In this document: positions 34,956 through 43,127 of the stretch, piece by piece
Position numbering within the stretch: position 1 is the first letter of the stretch
Layout: each line of letters starts with the position of its first letter
NCBI RefSeq assembly: GCF_047123815.1
Contig: NZ_CP138920.1
Location: forward strand, 310,001-374,000
Origin: Maricaulis sp017643475
GTDB lineage: Bacteria > Pseudomonadota > Alphaproteobacteria > Caulobacterales > Maricaulaceae
Length of the DNA stretch: 64,000 nt
Reading direction: 5' to 3'
Translations under genes and position numbers: made by a program
Notes under the pieces: generated by a model
Seen by the model: the letters and a program-made list of their open reading frames with translations, nothing else
Told to the model about the DNA's origin: nothing
Databases searched by the model: none

Positions 34956-35749
34956 TACTCCGCCCAGTTGGCCTTGCGGCGCTCCAGGAAAGCGGCCAGG
35001 CCTTCCTTGCCCTCGTCGGAAGATCGGCGATGCGCGATCGCCTTGGCGGTGTGCATCATCAGGCCGTGGTCGATCTCGCGACCGGCGACATCATCCACCA
35101 GTTTTTTCGCATCAGCCACGGCGCCCGGCGCGGCCCCGAAGGCCAGCTTGGCGAGATGTTCCTCCATCTGGCTCATCTCCTCCATGCTCTCGACCGTGTA
35201 CTGGGCGAGGCCGATCTTCTCGGCAAAGCGGCCGTCAAACCGCTCGCCGGAGGTAAACAAGGCCCGTGCCCATTTCGGACCGATGGCGCGGACGACATAG
35301 GGAGAAATCGTGGCGGGTGTCAGACCGAGACGAACCTCGGAAAAGGAGATCTTGGTGTCCTTCATGACCACGCCAACATCACAGGCCGCCAGCAAGCCTG
35401 CGCCACCGCCCATGGCCGCGCCCTGCACGAGGGCGATGGTCATCTGCGGCAGGTCATAGAGGCGCTTGAGCATGGTCGCCAGGCCCATCGCATCCTCGAT
35501 ATTGTCGGTTTCGGTGTAATGCGCCGCTGTTTTCATCCAGTCCAGATCAGCGCCGGCGGAGAAACTCGGGCCATTGCCCCGCAGGAAGACCACCCGCGCC
35601 TCGTCAGTATTGGCGCGCAGCGTCTCGAAGATATCAGACAGGCGCTCGATCACCTCGGCATTGAAAGCATTGTGCTTGTCCGGCCGGTTGAGCGTGATGA
35701 CAGCAACACCGGCGGGGGAAACATCGAGCAGAACGGGGGCGTCCGACAT
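34955..35749 (-). CDS. Enoyl-CoA hydratase/isomerase, probable methylglutaconyl-CoA hydratase
   Basis: A 264-residue crotonase-fold enzyme. The first oxyanion loop is in SFSAGADLDWMK (about residues 62-73), and the second in QGAAMGGGAGLLAACDVG (about 103-120), with FSEVRLGLTPATISPYV following. The downstream partner genes mccA and mccB make 3-methylglutaconyl-CoA, the substrate of AUH-type hydratases that lead to HMG-CoA, so this is the most likely role. Crotonases are easily misassigned from sequence alone. It starts the minus-strand group hydratase-small gene-DUF817-mccA. Confidence 0.8.
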   Translation of the reverse strand: MSDAPVLLDVSPAGVAVITLNRPDKHNAFNAEVIERLSDIFETLRANTDEARVVFLRGNGPSFSAGADLDWMKTAAHYTETDNIEDAMGLATMLKRLYDLPQMTIALVQGAAMGGGAGLLAACDVGVVMKDTKISFSEVRLGLTPATISPYVVRAIGPKWARALFTSGERFDGRFAEKIGLAQYTVESMEEMSQMEEHLAKLAFGAAPGAVADAKKLVDDVAGREIDHGLMMHTAKAIAHRRSSDEGKEGLAAFLERRKANWAE

Positions 35750-35839
35750 GAGCCAATTCCTTCTATGCGCTAGGGAAACTCTCTCCTAGTTAAAGCCGCT
35801 CGCGGCGCGCGCCAAGAGTTCGATTACCGCAGCGGGCAG

Positions 35840-35869
35840 AAAAAAGGCCGCCGGCAAACGCCAGCGGCC
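35840..35869 (-). terminator. Intrinsic terminator after the 131-residue membrane-protein gene
   Basis: Arms GGCCGCCGGC (35846-35855) and GCCAGCGGCC (35860-35869), one mismatch, loop of four, followed on the minus strand by a six-base T run. It ends the transcript of the gene at 35910-36305. Confidence 0.75.
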
Positions 35870-35909
35870 CGAAGTCATCGGTAATTGTGTCAAAGCAAGT
35901 GACCGGGAC

Positions 35910-36305
35910 TTAGTCGCCGCGGAAGAAGATGCCTTTGACAATCGACAGCACGATGATGGACAGGAAATAACCTGCCGCCAGCGCGCCGAGATAAAGAAGA
36001 TAGTCAGTTTGCGTGAACTGAGCGCCGAAAGCGGCAAAATCGAAATCAGCAGCGCTCTCACCGCCACGCACGATCGGCATGACATTGTCCACGATCACGT
36101 GGATGATCACACCCACCACCGTAAAGATGAGAATGGCACCGAACTCGCGCATCAAAAGCGCGAGGACGAGCGCGATCACGCCCAGCTGAATACCGAGTGG
36201 CATCCAGTTCACGACCGATCCATCACCGGCGTGAGCTACAAGCCCCGGCATGAAGAAGTCTAGTACGGGCTGTAGATAGCCCATGATTTGATCCATAAAT
36301 TCCAT
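35910..36305 (-). CDS. Hypothetical membrane protein (first of a tandem pair)
   Basis: A 131-residue protein with three hydrophobic stretches: around 35-55, 60-75 and 100-125. The middle one contains the pattern MREFGAILIFTVVGVIIHV. The N-terminal amphipathic helix (EFMDQIMGYLQPVLDFFMPG) may lie on the membrane. It shares layout with the neighbour at 36427-36747 (amphipathic N-terminus, paired spans, Lys-rich C-terminal end), suggesting old duplication. GGGAGGGG precedes the ATG at 36305. Function unknown. Confidence 0.6.
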   Translation of the reverse strand: MEFMDQIMGYLQPVLDFFMPGLVAHAGDGSVVNWMPLGIQLGVIALVLALLMREFGAILIFTVVGVIIHVIVDNVMPIVRGGESAADFDFAAFGAQFTQTDYLLYLGALAAGYFLSIIVLSIVKGIFFRGD

Positions 36306-36426
36306 GTCGCGGTCCCCTCCCGCCTGTCGAAGCTGAACGCATCTTACCCCAAGACGCGCTCCTAGAGTTAACGATTGATTGAAAATTCCCTTCAGAAAAG
36401 CGAGTTCTCCTCTCAGGGGAATTTTC

Positions 36427-36747
36427 TCAGCCTTTGATCACAACCCTTTTCACAGCGAAGAGAATTCCCACTGCAATCAGGTATCCTACAAACAACAGTC
36501 CCACATACCGCCAGAACCAGGGCTCAAGCACTTCGGGAATACGGAAAGAACCGATCTCCGCGAGTACTGGAACCAGGGCATCCAGCCCGATGTGTGCAAG
36601 CACTGCCGTCAACGCGACGACAAAGAGCCGGGACCAGTTCGATAGCGCCAAGGCTGCTATAACGGCGATGACCAGACCCTGAACGGCGTTGACCTCGGCG
36701 AAACCTTCCCGCGCAAACGTCAAAACGTCTTGTACAAACTCTGGCAT
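36427..36747 (-). CDS. Hypothetical membrane protein (second of a tandem pair)
   Basis: A 106-residue protein with an N-terminal amphipathic helix (PEFVQDVLTFAREGFAEV) and three hydrophobic segments, ending AVKRVVIKG. Layout and length resemble the adjacent 131-residue protein, though sequence identity by eye is low. The ATG at 36747 has AGGGGGAG upstream and fits better than a start at 36825. Two TTAA half-sites at 36794-36807 lie about 50 bp before it. Function unknown. Confidence 0.58.
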   Translation of the reverse strand: MPEFVQDVLTFAREGFAEVNAVQGLVIAVIAALALSNWSRLFVVALTAVLAHIGLDALVPVLAEIGSFRIPEVLEPWFWRYVGLLFVGYLIAVGILFAVKRVVIKG

Positions 36748-36882
36748 CCACTCCCCCTGAACCCGCCAAACTCGCTGGGCGTCGGGGAAAGTATTAACCA
36801 AAGTTAAGACTTTGTCACGCGGCAACAGGGCGAGGATTGGCGCACGCCATCAACGCCGTGAAAAGATTGGGTGGACACGCAA

Positions 36883-37503
36883 CTATTGCGCGATTTCCAG
36901 CATGACTTCGTTGCGACGGAAGGGTGTCGGCACCCAGGGGGGATCATAACGTGCATAGACGGCCTCGCCACGCGTCTGATAGCCCTGCTCGGACAGCCAG
37001 TTTCGCAGCTCCGCCTCATAGGCCATGAAACGCCCCTCGCGGGCACCACCGTTAAATCGGACGATGGCCATCCTGCGTGCTGGCTGCTCGCGAATTTCCA
37101 CATTGGGGTTATTCGGACGCGGTAGTGTTTCCATTGAATACTCGGCTGGCATCACAAAACCGACCCGCCAGCTGTCACCCTCACGCCCCTGAACCACGGG
37201 CGTGGTCATGGCGATCTCCTCGGAGCGCTGCTGCACCACCGGCGTAGTCATCGCGATCTCACCCGATCCGCCCTGCGGCGCGGTATTATTGCCGAAAATG
37301 AAATCCGCCAGAGGCCGGAAACCCGCATTGCCGGCGCGCGACATCTGCGTCGACCCCACTTCAACCTCGGCCATCAGCATGGCGTCATAGTCGCGAATCT
37401 CGAACGCTCCGGCGCGCAGAACGACTGTGTGGGCGGGTTCATCCTCCGCCATGGCGGCAGTGGACAGGCTGAAAAAAGCCAGGAATGCGAAAAGACGGGT
37501 CAT
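36883..37503 (-). CDS. SOUL-family haem-binding protein, exported
   Basis: A 206-residue protein with a signal peptide (TRLFAFLAFFSLSTAAMAE) and the SOUL/HBP domain: YEIRDY-type FEIRDYDAMLMAEVEV, two copies of IAMTTPVVQ (about residues 90-115), VGFVMPAEYSMETLPRPNN and a C-terminal YARYDPPWVPTPFRRNEVM. The domain binds haem or tetrapyrroles in animals and plants; bacterial roles are unclear. The duplicated MTTPV motif is typical of the family. Its stop lies about 135 bp from the neighbouring membrane-protein gene. Confidence 0.9.
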   Translation of the reverse strand: MTRLFAFLAFFSLSTAAMAEDEPAHTVVLRAGAFEIRDYDAMLMAEVEVGSTQMSRAGNAGFRPLADFIFGNNTAPQGGSGEIAMTTPVVQQRSEEIAMTTPVVQGREGDSWRVGFVMPAEYSMETLPRPNNPNVEIREQPARRMAIVRFNGGAREGRFMAYEAELRNWLSEQGYQTRGEAVYARYDPPWVPTPFRRNEVMLEIAQ

Positions 37504-37560
37504 GAAAAGCTCCAGGTTGCATGTCCCGTATACGCTGCGCTGGCCCAGCTGGATTAGAAT

Positions 37561-37869
37561 CTAGTCGTACGGAGAAACGGGCTGGTCAGACATAACGTGC
37601 GGAAAATGCTCAGCGTCCATCTCGTCACTGCGCAACGTAAATGTGACTCGCCGCACTAGCTGGCTGTCCGGCCGATACGCCACCTCGTCCAATTTCGCAT
37701 CCGGCGAAATGGTAATCGCATCAAAATGCTCATGGTCCCAGCTCTCATCGAGCCTGGACAATTCGCTCAGCAACAAGTCTCGACCAGCCGCATTGAAATG
37801 GACGAGCAACTCGTCCACTCCACCGTCTTCGCCCGGCTGGATCTCGATGGTGATGCGCGGCCTGCTCAT
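37561..37869 (-). CDS. Small hypothetical protein upstream of SOUL gene
   Basis: A 102-residue acidic soluble protein. It has a beta-strand start (RITIEIQPGED) and a helix FNAAGRDLLLSELSRLDES followed by DHEHFDAITISPDAKL. The order strand-helix-His-rich strand recalls the Imm32 immunity-protein pattern, but the match is weak and no toxin gene is adjacent. It starts four bases after mccB's stop on the same strand and is probably co-transcribed with mccB. Confidence 0.5.
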   Translation of the reverse strand: MSRPRITIEIQPGEDGGVDELLVHFNAAGRDLLLSELSRLDESWDHEHFDAITISPDAKLDEVAYRPDSQLVRRVTFTLRSDEMDAEHFPHVMSDQPVSPYD

Positions 37870-37872
37870 GCC

Positions 37873-39480
37873 CTACATCCGGAACACGCCGAACTTGGTC
37901 TTCTCGATCGGTGCGTTCAGCGACGCCGACAGGCTGAGCCCCAGCACACGGCGGGTGTCGGCCGGGGCGATGATGCCGTCATCCCACAGGCGGGCCGTGG
38001 AATAATAGGGATTGCCCTCGGCTTCATAGGCTTGACGGATCGGCTCCTTGAAGCTCGCCTCTTCCTCGGCGGACCAGTCCTCGCCGCGATGCTCCATGGC
38101 GTCACGCTTGACGGTGGCCAGGACAGAGGCTGCCTGCTCGCCGCCCATCACAGAGATCCGGGCATTGGGCCACATGAACAGGAAACGCGGCGAATAGGCC
38201 CGGCCACACATGCCGTAATTGCCCGCGCCATAGGAGCCGCCAATAATGACGGTGAATTTCGGTCCGGCATAGGTCGATACCGCCGTCACCAGCTTGGCAC
38301 CGTCCTTGGCAATACCGCCGGCCTCGTATTTCGAGCCGACCATGAAACCGGTGATATTCTGCAGGAAGACCAGCGGGATACCGCGCTGGGCGCACAACTC
38401 GATGAAGTGCGCACCCTTCTGGGCGCTCTCCGAGAAGAGGATGCCGTTATTGGCGATAATGCCGATCGGCATGCCGTAAAGGCGCGCAAAACCGGTGACC
38501 AGCGTCTCGCCATAGAGTTTCTTGAACTCGTCGAATTCGGAATTGTCGACGATGCGGGCGATCACTTCGCGCACATCATAGGGCGCGCGGAGATCGGCCG
38601 GGATCACCCCGCCCAGCTCGCTCGGATCGTATTTCGGTTCAATGCTGGCCGTGACGTCCAGATCGACGTTTTTCAACGTGTTGAGATTGGCCACGATGCG
38701 ACGCGCCATGTGCAGGGCGTGCTCGTCATTGGCGGCGTAATGGTCGGCCACGCCGGACGTGCGCGCATGCACGTCGGCACCGCCCAGATCCTCAGCCGAG
38801 ATGATCTCGCCCGTGGCCGCCTTCACCAGCGGCGGGCCGCCCAGGAAGATGGTGCCCTGCTTGCGCACGATAATGGTCTCGTCGGACATGGCCGGCACAT
38901 AGGCACCGCCAGCCGTACACGAGCCCATGACCACCGCGATCTGCGGAATACCCTGCGCGGACATGTTGGCCTGATTGTAGAAGATGCGACCGAAATGCTC
39001 GCGATCCGGGAAAACGTCCGCCTGGTGCGGCAGGTTCGCGCCGCCACTATCGACCAGATACACACAGGGCAGACGGTTCTGCATGGCGATTTCCTGCGCC
39101 CGCAGATGCTTCTTCACCGTCATCGGGTAATAGGCACCGCCCTTGATGGTCGGGTCATTGCAGACGACCATGACTTCACGGCCGGAGACACGACCGATAC
39201 CCGCGATCATGCCCGCACCGTGGACATTGCCCTCATACATTCCATTGGCCGCCAGGGCCCCGATTTCCATGAAGGCCGAACCCGGATCAAGCAGGCGCTC
39301 GACACGTTCACGCGGCAACAGCTTGCCGCGCGACAGGTGTTTCTCGCGAGAGCGCTCCGATCCGCCCAGGGCGGCCTCGGCCGTCTTGCTCTGGAGTTCG
39401 CTCAGAAGCGCATCCATCGCGGCCTGGTTGGCGTTGAAGCTCTCGGAATTCGTATCGATCGCGGAAACAAGCTGGGTCAT
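37873..39480 (-). CDS. mccB: 3-Methylcrotonyl-CoA carboxylase carboxyltransferase beta subunit
   Basis: A 535-residue acyl-CoA carboxyltransferase. Both crotonase-like halves are seen: N-half VYLVDSGGANLPHQADVFPD and GGPPLVKAATGE, C-half FLQNITGFMVGSKYEAGGIAKDG (split) and GGSYGAGNYGMCGRAY with the MWPNARISVMGGEQAA motif. These match MccB more closely than propionyl-CoA carboxylase beta. It transfers CO2 from biotin of MccA to 3-methylcrotonyl-CoA in leucine breakdown. The N-terminal segment SREKHLSRGKLLPRERVERL is standard. mccA lies 4 kb away, separated by seven unrelated genes. Confidence 0.93.
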   Translation of the reverse strand: MTQLVSAIDTNSESFNANQAAMDALLSELQSKTAEAALGGSERSREKHLSRGKLLPRERVERLLDPGSAFMEIGALAANGMYEGNVHGAGMIAGIGRVSGREVMVVCNDPTIKGGAYYPMTVKKHLRAQEIAMQNRLPCVYLVDSGGANLPHQADVFPDREHFGRIFYNQANMSAQGIPQIAVVMGSCTAGGAYVPAMSDETIIVRKQGTIFLGGPPLVKAATGEIISAEDLGGADVHARTSGVADHYAANDEHALHMARRIVANLNTLKNVDLDVTASIEPKYDPSELGGVIPADLRAPYDVREVIARIVDNSEFDEFKKLYGETLVTGFARLYGMPIGIIANNGILFSESAQKGAHFIELCAQRGIPLVFLQNITGFMVGSKYEAGGIAKDGAKLVTAVSTYAGPKFTVIIGGSYGAGNYGMCGRAYSPRFLFMWPNARISVMGGEQAASVLATVKRDAMEHRGEDWSAEEEASFKEPIRQAYEAEGNPYYSTARLWDDGIIAPADTRRVLGLSLSASLNAPIEKTKFGVFRM

Positions 39481-39602
39481 GGAAAACCTAGAAGTGGCGG
39501 GTGGTTGGGGCGCTGCTTAACCCGGCAAGGCGACAAAAAGCAATCTTGGATGCATCCAAATCCAAAGGATCACGCATCACATCGTAAACACGGGAGATAA
39601 AC

Positions 39603-40412
39603 ATGATCCGACAAACAGCGCTCCTTCTGCTCTACTTTGCCCTTGGTACAGGCGCAGTTTTCGCCGAAGCCACACGGGAAACGCCCGAGGTCATGGTGGT
39701 CGGCACCTTCCATTTTACCGGCGGTGGTCATGACATGATCAACCCGCAGGTGGACAACTTCCTGTCGGATCGGCGCCAGGTCGAGATCGCTGATGTCAAC
39801 GATCGGCTCGCTGTTTTCCGTCCGACCAAAATCCTCGTGGAATGGCCCGCCGATGAGGAAGCCGAGCTGAACTCGATCTATCAGAATTTTCTCGCCGGCG
39901 AGCACAGCCTGTCGGTCAATGAGCGCCAGCAGATCGGCATGCGGCTCGCGGCCCGCTTCGGCCACGAACAGCTCTACGCAGTCGATCACAGACGAGGCAT
40001 GGATTTCAACGCGATGATGGCCGCCGCCCAGGAGGCAGGCCAGCACGAGTTGATCGAAGAATTCACCGCCTTCACGGATCCGATTTCGGACCGCATGAAC
40101 GCGCTCTCAACGCCGGAGAACACGGTTCTGGAGCGCATGATCCACAACAACACGCAGGAGATTCGCGACTTTCACCATCTTTATCTCCTGCTGGCCCAGA
40201 TGGGATCGCTGGAAAATCCGGCCGGTGCCGAGGAAATGTCGGGGTGGTGGGGCCGCAATCTGCAGATCTACGCCAATATCGCCCGCATCGCAGAACCAGG
40301 CGACCGCATTCTTGTGATCTATGGATCGGGTCACAAATTCCTGCTCGACCAGTTCATTGCAGATGCGCCCAATCTCGTCTGGATCGACGCGCTCGATTAT
40401 CTGAGCGAGTGA
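39603..40412 (+). CDS. DUF5694/TraB-like protein, exported
   Basis: A 269-residue protein with a signal peptide (IRQTALLLLYFALGTGAVFAEA). Its domain starts VMVVGTFHFTGGGHD, then KILVEWPADEEAELNSIYQ, and ends with ILVIYGSGHKFLLDQFIADAP, the GTFHF...GSGH pattern of DUF5694 and related TraB/ChaN-type folds. His and Glu in these motifs suggest a metal site, and a proteolytic or haem-related function has been proposed for relatives. The gene is alone on the plus strand, with GGGAGA before its ATG. Confidence 0.75.
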   Translation: MIRQTALLLLYFALGTGAVFAEATRETPEVMVVGTFHFTGGGHDMINPQVDNFLSDRRQVEIADVNDRLAVFRPTKILVEWPADEEAELNSIYQNFLAGEHSLSVNERQQIGMRLAARFGHEQLYAVDHRRGMDFNAMMAAAQEAGQHELIEEFTAFTDPISDRMNALSTPENTVLERMIHNNTQEIRDFHHLYLLLAQMGSLENPAGAEEMSGWWGRNLQIYANIARIAEPGDRILVIYGSGHKFLLDQFIADAPNLVWIDALDYLSE

Positions 40413-40689
40413 TCCGCGACAGGGTGAATAAAGTATTCCGCGCCTCCCACACCCCAGCCGTGCGCGGAACGGACCGGCGCTTAGTCCTTGTGACACAAGG
40501 CGCCGGTCCCCTTCTCCCCAGCTCTGTGGAAACCAGAGCTTTGATTCGATATTCCTCGCGCTAGAATTGAAAAAGCCGCCGAGATGGGAACAATTGCCAT
40601 TACCGCTTTAACGACTGATTCAGAGCTGACGCTCAGGCTTTTCGCTAGAGGGGAGCGCCCACGGGGACTGGGCCAGTTGGGAGGTGTTT

Positions 40690-41322
40690 ATGCGTAAGAG
40701 TATATCTCTGGCCACACTTGCCATTTTGGCATTTTCGGCGTCGCCGGCACTCGCGCAATCAAGCGATTCGCTCGCCTGGCAGACCGGCCTGAGCATCGAG
40801 GAAAACGACGAGACTGTCCGCTGGCGTTTCTCCACCGAACAGATCGACCTGTCCGGCACTACGGTTTTTGGTGATTTCAGTGACAGCGCAGAAGTCTCCG
40901 CGCTGACCGGCGAAATCGAGATCCACCCGTTTGGCGATGAATTCTATCTCTCTGCTGGCGCCCGGCAGAGTTTCGACACGGACGCACCGGACTGGGCGGT
41001 CTCTGAAAGCGAATTTGATTACGACCTGATCCCGCTGGCACAACTCTCGGAAATCGAAGGCTCCAACCGCCTCGCCGAGCTGACTCGCTATTTCGGTGCC
41101 GGCGTGACCGTGCGCACCATCAATGCCTGGGACCTGACCCTGGAGGGCGGTGCCTATTTCGGCGACAGCCGTGCCGACCAGATGGAAATCTTTGACCCGG
41201 AAACCGGCGAGACCCGCGTGTTGCTGGACGATCTCGACCGCGTTGACCGCGAAGCCGTCGGCGACACCCACGCGCGCTCGGTCCGCCCGGTCGGACATTT
41301 CGTGCTGCGGCGGCGGTTTTAG
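40690..41322 (+). CDS. Exported hypothetical protein, outer-membrane beta-barrel-like
   Basis: A 210-residue protein with a signal peptide (ISLATLAILAFSASPALAQ) and a mature part made of alternating hydrophobic strands and acidic loops: DETVRWRFSTEQID, AELTRYFGAGVTVRTI, LEGGAYFGDSRADQ, and a C-terminal strand SVRPVGHFVLRRRF ending in an aromatic residue, as in outer-membrane barrels. Around 6-8 strands would fit. The start at 40690 has GGGAGG at five bases. No family is recognised. Confidence 0.6.
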   Translation: MRKSISLATLAILAFSASPALAQSSDSLAWQTGLSIEENDETVRWRFSTEQIDLSGTTVFGDFSDSAEVSALTGEIEIHPFGDEFYLSAGARQSFDTDAPDWAVSESEFDYDLIPLAQLSEIEGSNRLAELTRYFGAGVTVRTINAWDLTLEGGAYFGDSRADQMEIFDPETGETRVLLDDLDRVDREAVGDTHARSVRPVGHFVLRRRF

Positions 41323-41403
41323 GCCAGATCGCCGTCATTCCGAACTTGCTCCAGCGGATGAGCGCCTTACGGTGCTACAAACTCCAGCGAGAGCCCGTCC
41401 ACC

Positions 41404-43017
41404 GTGTCCACCCACCTCCATCTTTGTTTCACCCGCGATGATGAAGCGGTGGCAGAAAGGCTGAAAAGTCTTCTGAGCCAAGCCGGCTACCTGGTCAGCG
41501 CGCCACAAGACACCGCATCAATCTGTCTTTTCCTGTGGAGTGAGGCAGCTCTTGAAGATCCGGATTTCCAGTTCCAGACTCGCCATCATCCGCTTTATCT
41601 CGATCTCGAAGTAGACGCGGTCGGGCACCGGATATCGCAAGCCCGTTCAACGGCCACTCCCCAATCATTGCACTCGCAGACAAGCGTTGGCGCAGGTCCG
41701 CTTCACCAATTGCTCTTCGAAGAACGACCGATCGATCTCTCATCACCAGAACTGGTCGATGAACCGGCCCTGATTGGCCATCTGACTGCCAGGTTGAAAC
41801 TCATCGAAAACCTGATCGCCGTCGTCCCCGACTTGCAATCCCGCCTTCGCCAGCGCTCCTGGAGATCGTCACTTGTTGAAGAGGAGAAGGTCCGGGCCGT
41901 TGCTGCACAGCAAGCAGGACAAGAGCTCAAAGAGGCGCTGAAGCTGTCACCCTCCGTCGGCAATCTCGCAAGACGAGCCAACGTACTGTTGATACAGACA
42001 CTTCAATCACCAACCACCAGTCCGACTGGGTTGGTTGACCTCGAGTTGTCGCTTGCCAACTGGACAAAAAACGCCCAGATCTGGCAGCGACTGGGGCAAG
42101 AATTCAACACGGCACGCGAACTAGGGCCGGCGGCGCTTTTGAGCCACCTTGAGAGCCTGGCCGACGCCACGTCACCGCCCAAAGACCTGCTCCTGACGCG
42201 TCGCCAGTGGAGCGCCCTACGCACCGGGCTGACGAACGGTTTGAAACGTGCTCAGGCACCTGAGAGCTGTCGGCGGCTGCCCGCGCCCGAGTTTTCTCAG
42301 GCGACGGCTCTGATATCGGATAATCCTGCAGAGCGCGCGAATGCCGCGATGCGAATGAACATCACACGCGTCGAAGATCATATCCGGCAGAGAGAAATTC
42401 TCGAAATCGCGTCCGAGGCGGGTAGCTCCCAGGCAAGCCGGGCCCTGGTCAGGATTTACCGTGGAGAAGAAGCGTCCCTCCGCCCCAGCTCGAGCGGGCA
42501 AAACCTGTCCTTCGCGCAGGGCCTCCTCTCCATGTTCGGGCTGTCCAAACGCTTCCATCCCGCCATGGCGGTGAATGCGGAGAAAGCGGATTTTTATCTC
42601 GAGCGAGCTCACACACAGGGAGATTATGATGCATCCATCGAGCTCGCCTGGGCCTGCCTGGATGGGCCGGCAGATGGCACAGACGGCCAGCGGGCCGTCA
42701 CGATCATCACTGACCTCGAAAACAAGAAAGTCAGCCTTGGCATTGATGCTGAGGTGTTTGCCGAAGCCTTCTGGACAGGCGAGTTTGGAGTTGAAGACAA
42801 AGCACTGGCCACGGCCATTCGTTTGCGGGCCGTCAGAAGCGGTGAGTTTCATGAGACATCAGCCATCGCCCTAGGCGATTGTTATCGCGACGGCTCGGGC
42901 GGGTTGAAGAAAGATAAGAGGAAGGCGGCAAACTTCTACCGGAAAGCGGGCTCGAGCACAGACGATTTCGACATTATCGACCTCTGCCAGAAAAGATTGT
43001 CAGAGATCGGCGGGTAG
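41404..43017 (+). CDS. Sel1-repeat protein with TIR-like N-terminus (GTG start)
   Basis: A 537-residue soluble protein. The first 70 residues read like a TIR fold: LCFTRDDEAVAERLKSLL (beta-A and alpha-A), AGYLVS (beta-B), CLFLWSEAALEDPDF (beta-D region). A catalytic Glu in the usual S-x-W-C-x-x-x-E context cannot be placed with certainty. A helical middle follows (about 100-320), then three to four Sel1-like repeats (about 345-530), for example AIALGDCYRDGSGGLKKDKR. The start is a GTG at 41404. Such TIR or SEL1 combinations occur in immune and signalling proteins, but no cyclase or other defence gene is next to it. A patatin gene follows 110 bp downstream. Confidence 0.62.
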   Translation: MSTHLHLCFTRDDEAVAERLKSLLSQAGYLVSAPQDTASICLFLWSEAALEDPDFQFQTRHHPLYLDLEVDAVGHRISQARSTATPQSLHSQTSVGAGPLHQLLFEERPIDLSSPELVDEPALIGHLTARLKLIENLIAVVPDLQSRLRQRSWRSSLVEEEKVRAVAAQQAGQELKEALKLSPSVGNLARRANVLLIQTLQSPTTSPTGLVDLELSLANWTKNAQIWQRLGQEFNTARELGPAALLSHLESLADATSPPKDLLLTRRQWSALRTGLTNGLKRAQAPESCRRLPAPEFSQATALISDNPAERANAAMRMNITRVEDHIRQREILEIASEAGSSQASRALVRIYRGEEASLRPSSSGQNLSFAQGLLSMFGLSKRFHPAMAVNAEKADFYLERAHTQGDYDASIELAWACLDGPADGTDGQRAVTIITDLENKKVSLGIDAEVFAEAFWTGEFGVEDKALATAIRLRAVRSGEFHETSAIALGDCYRDGSGGLKKDKRKAANFYRKAGSSTDDFDIIDLCQKRLSEIGG

Positions 43018-43127
43018 CGCCCCCAACAGTATTTAGAACGAGCGGGCTTGTCTCACTTCCCTTCCCCCTTCTCCCATCTCGCGAACCGGCCTAATGTTGG
43101 CGTGCAATCAATTGCTTCGCGGGATTC

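Noticed and set aside
36794..36807. CtrA-type binding site TTAA-N6-TTAA
   Set aside because: The canonical spacing is seven bases, and a single near-match is expected by chance in a gap of this composition.
37726..39600. A 624-codon open frame opposite mccB
   Set aside because: Same artefact of high GC3; no ribosome site and it covers a well-conserved gene on the other strand.
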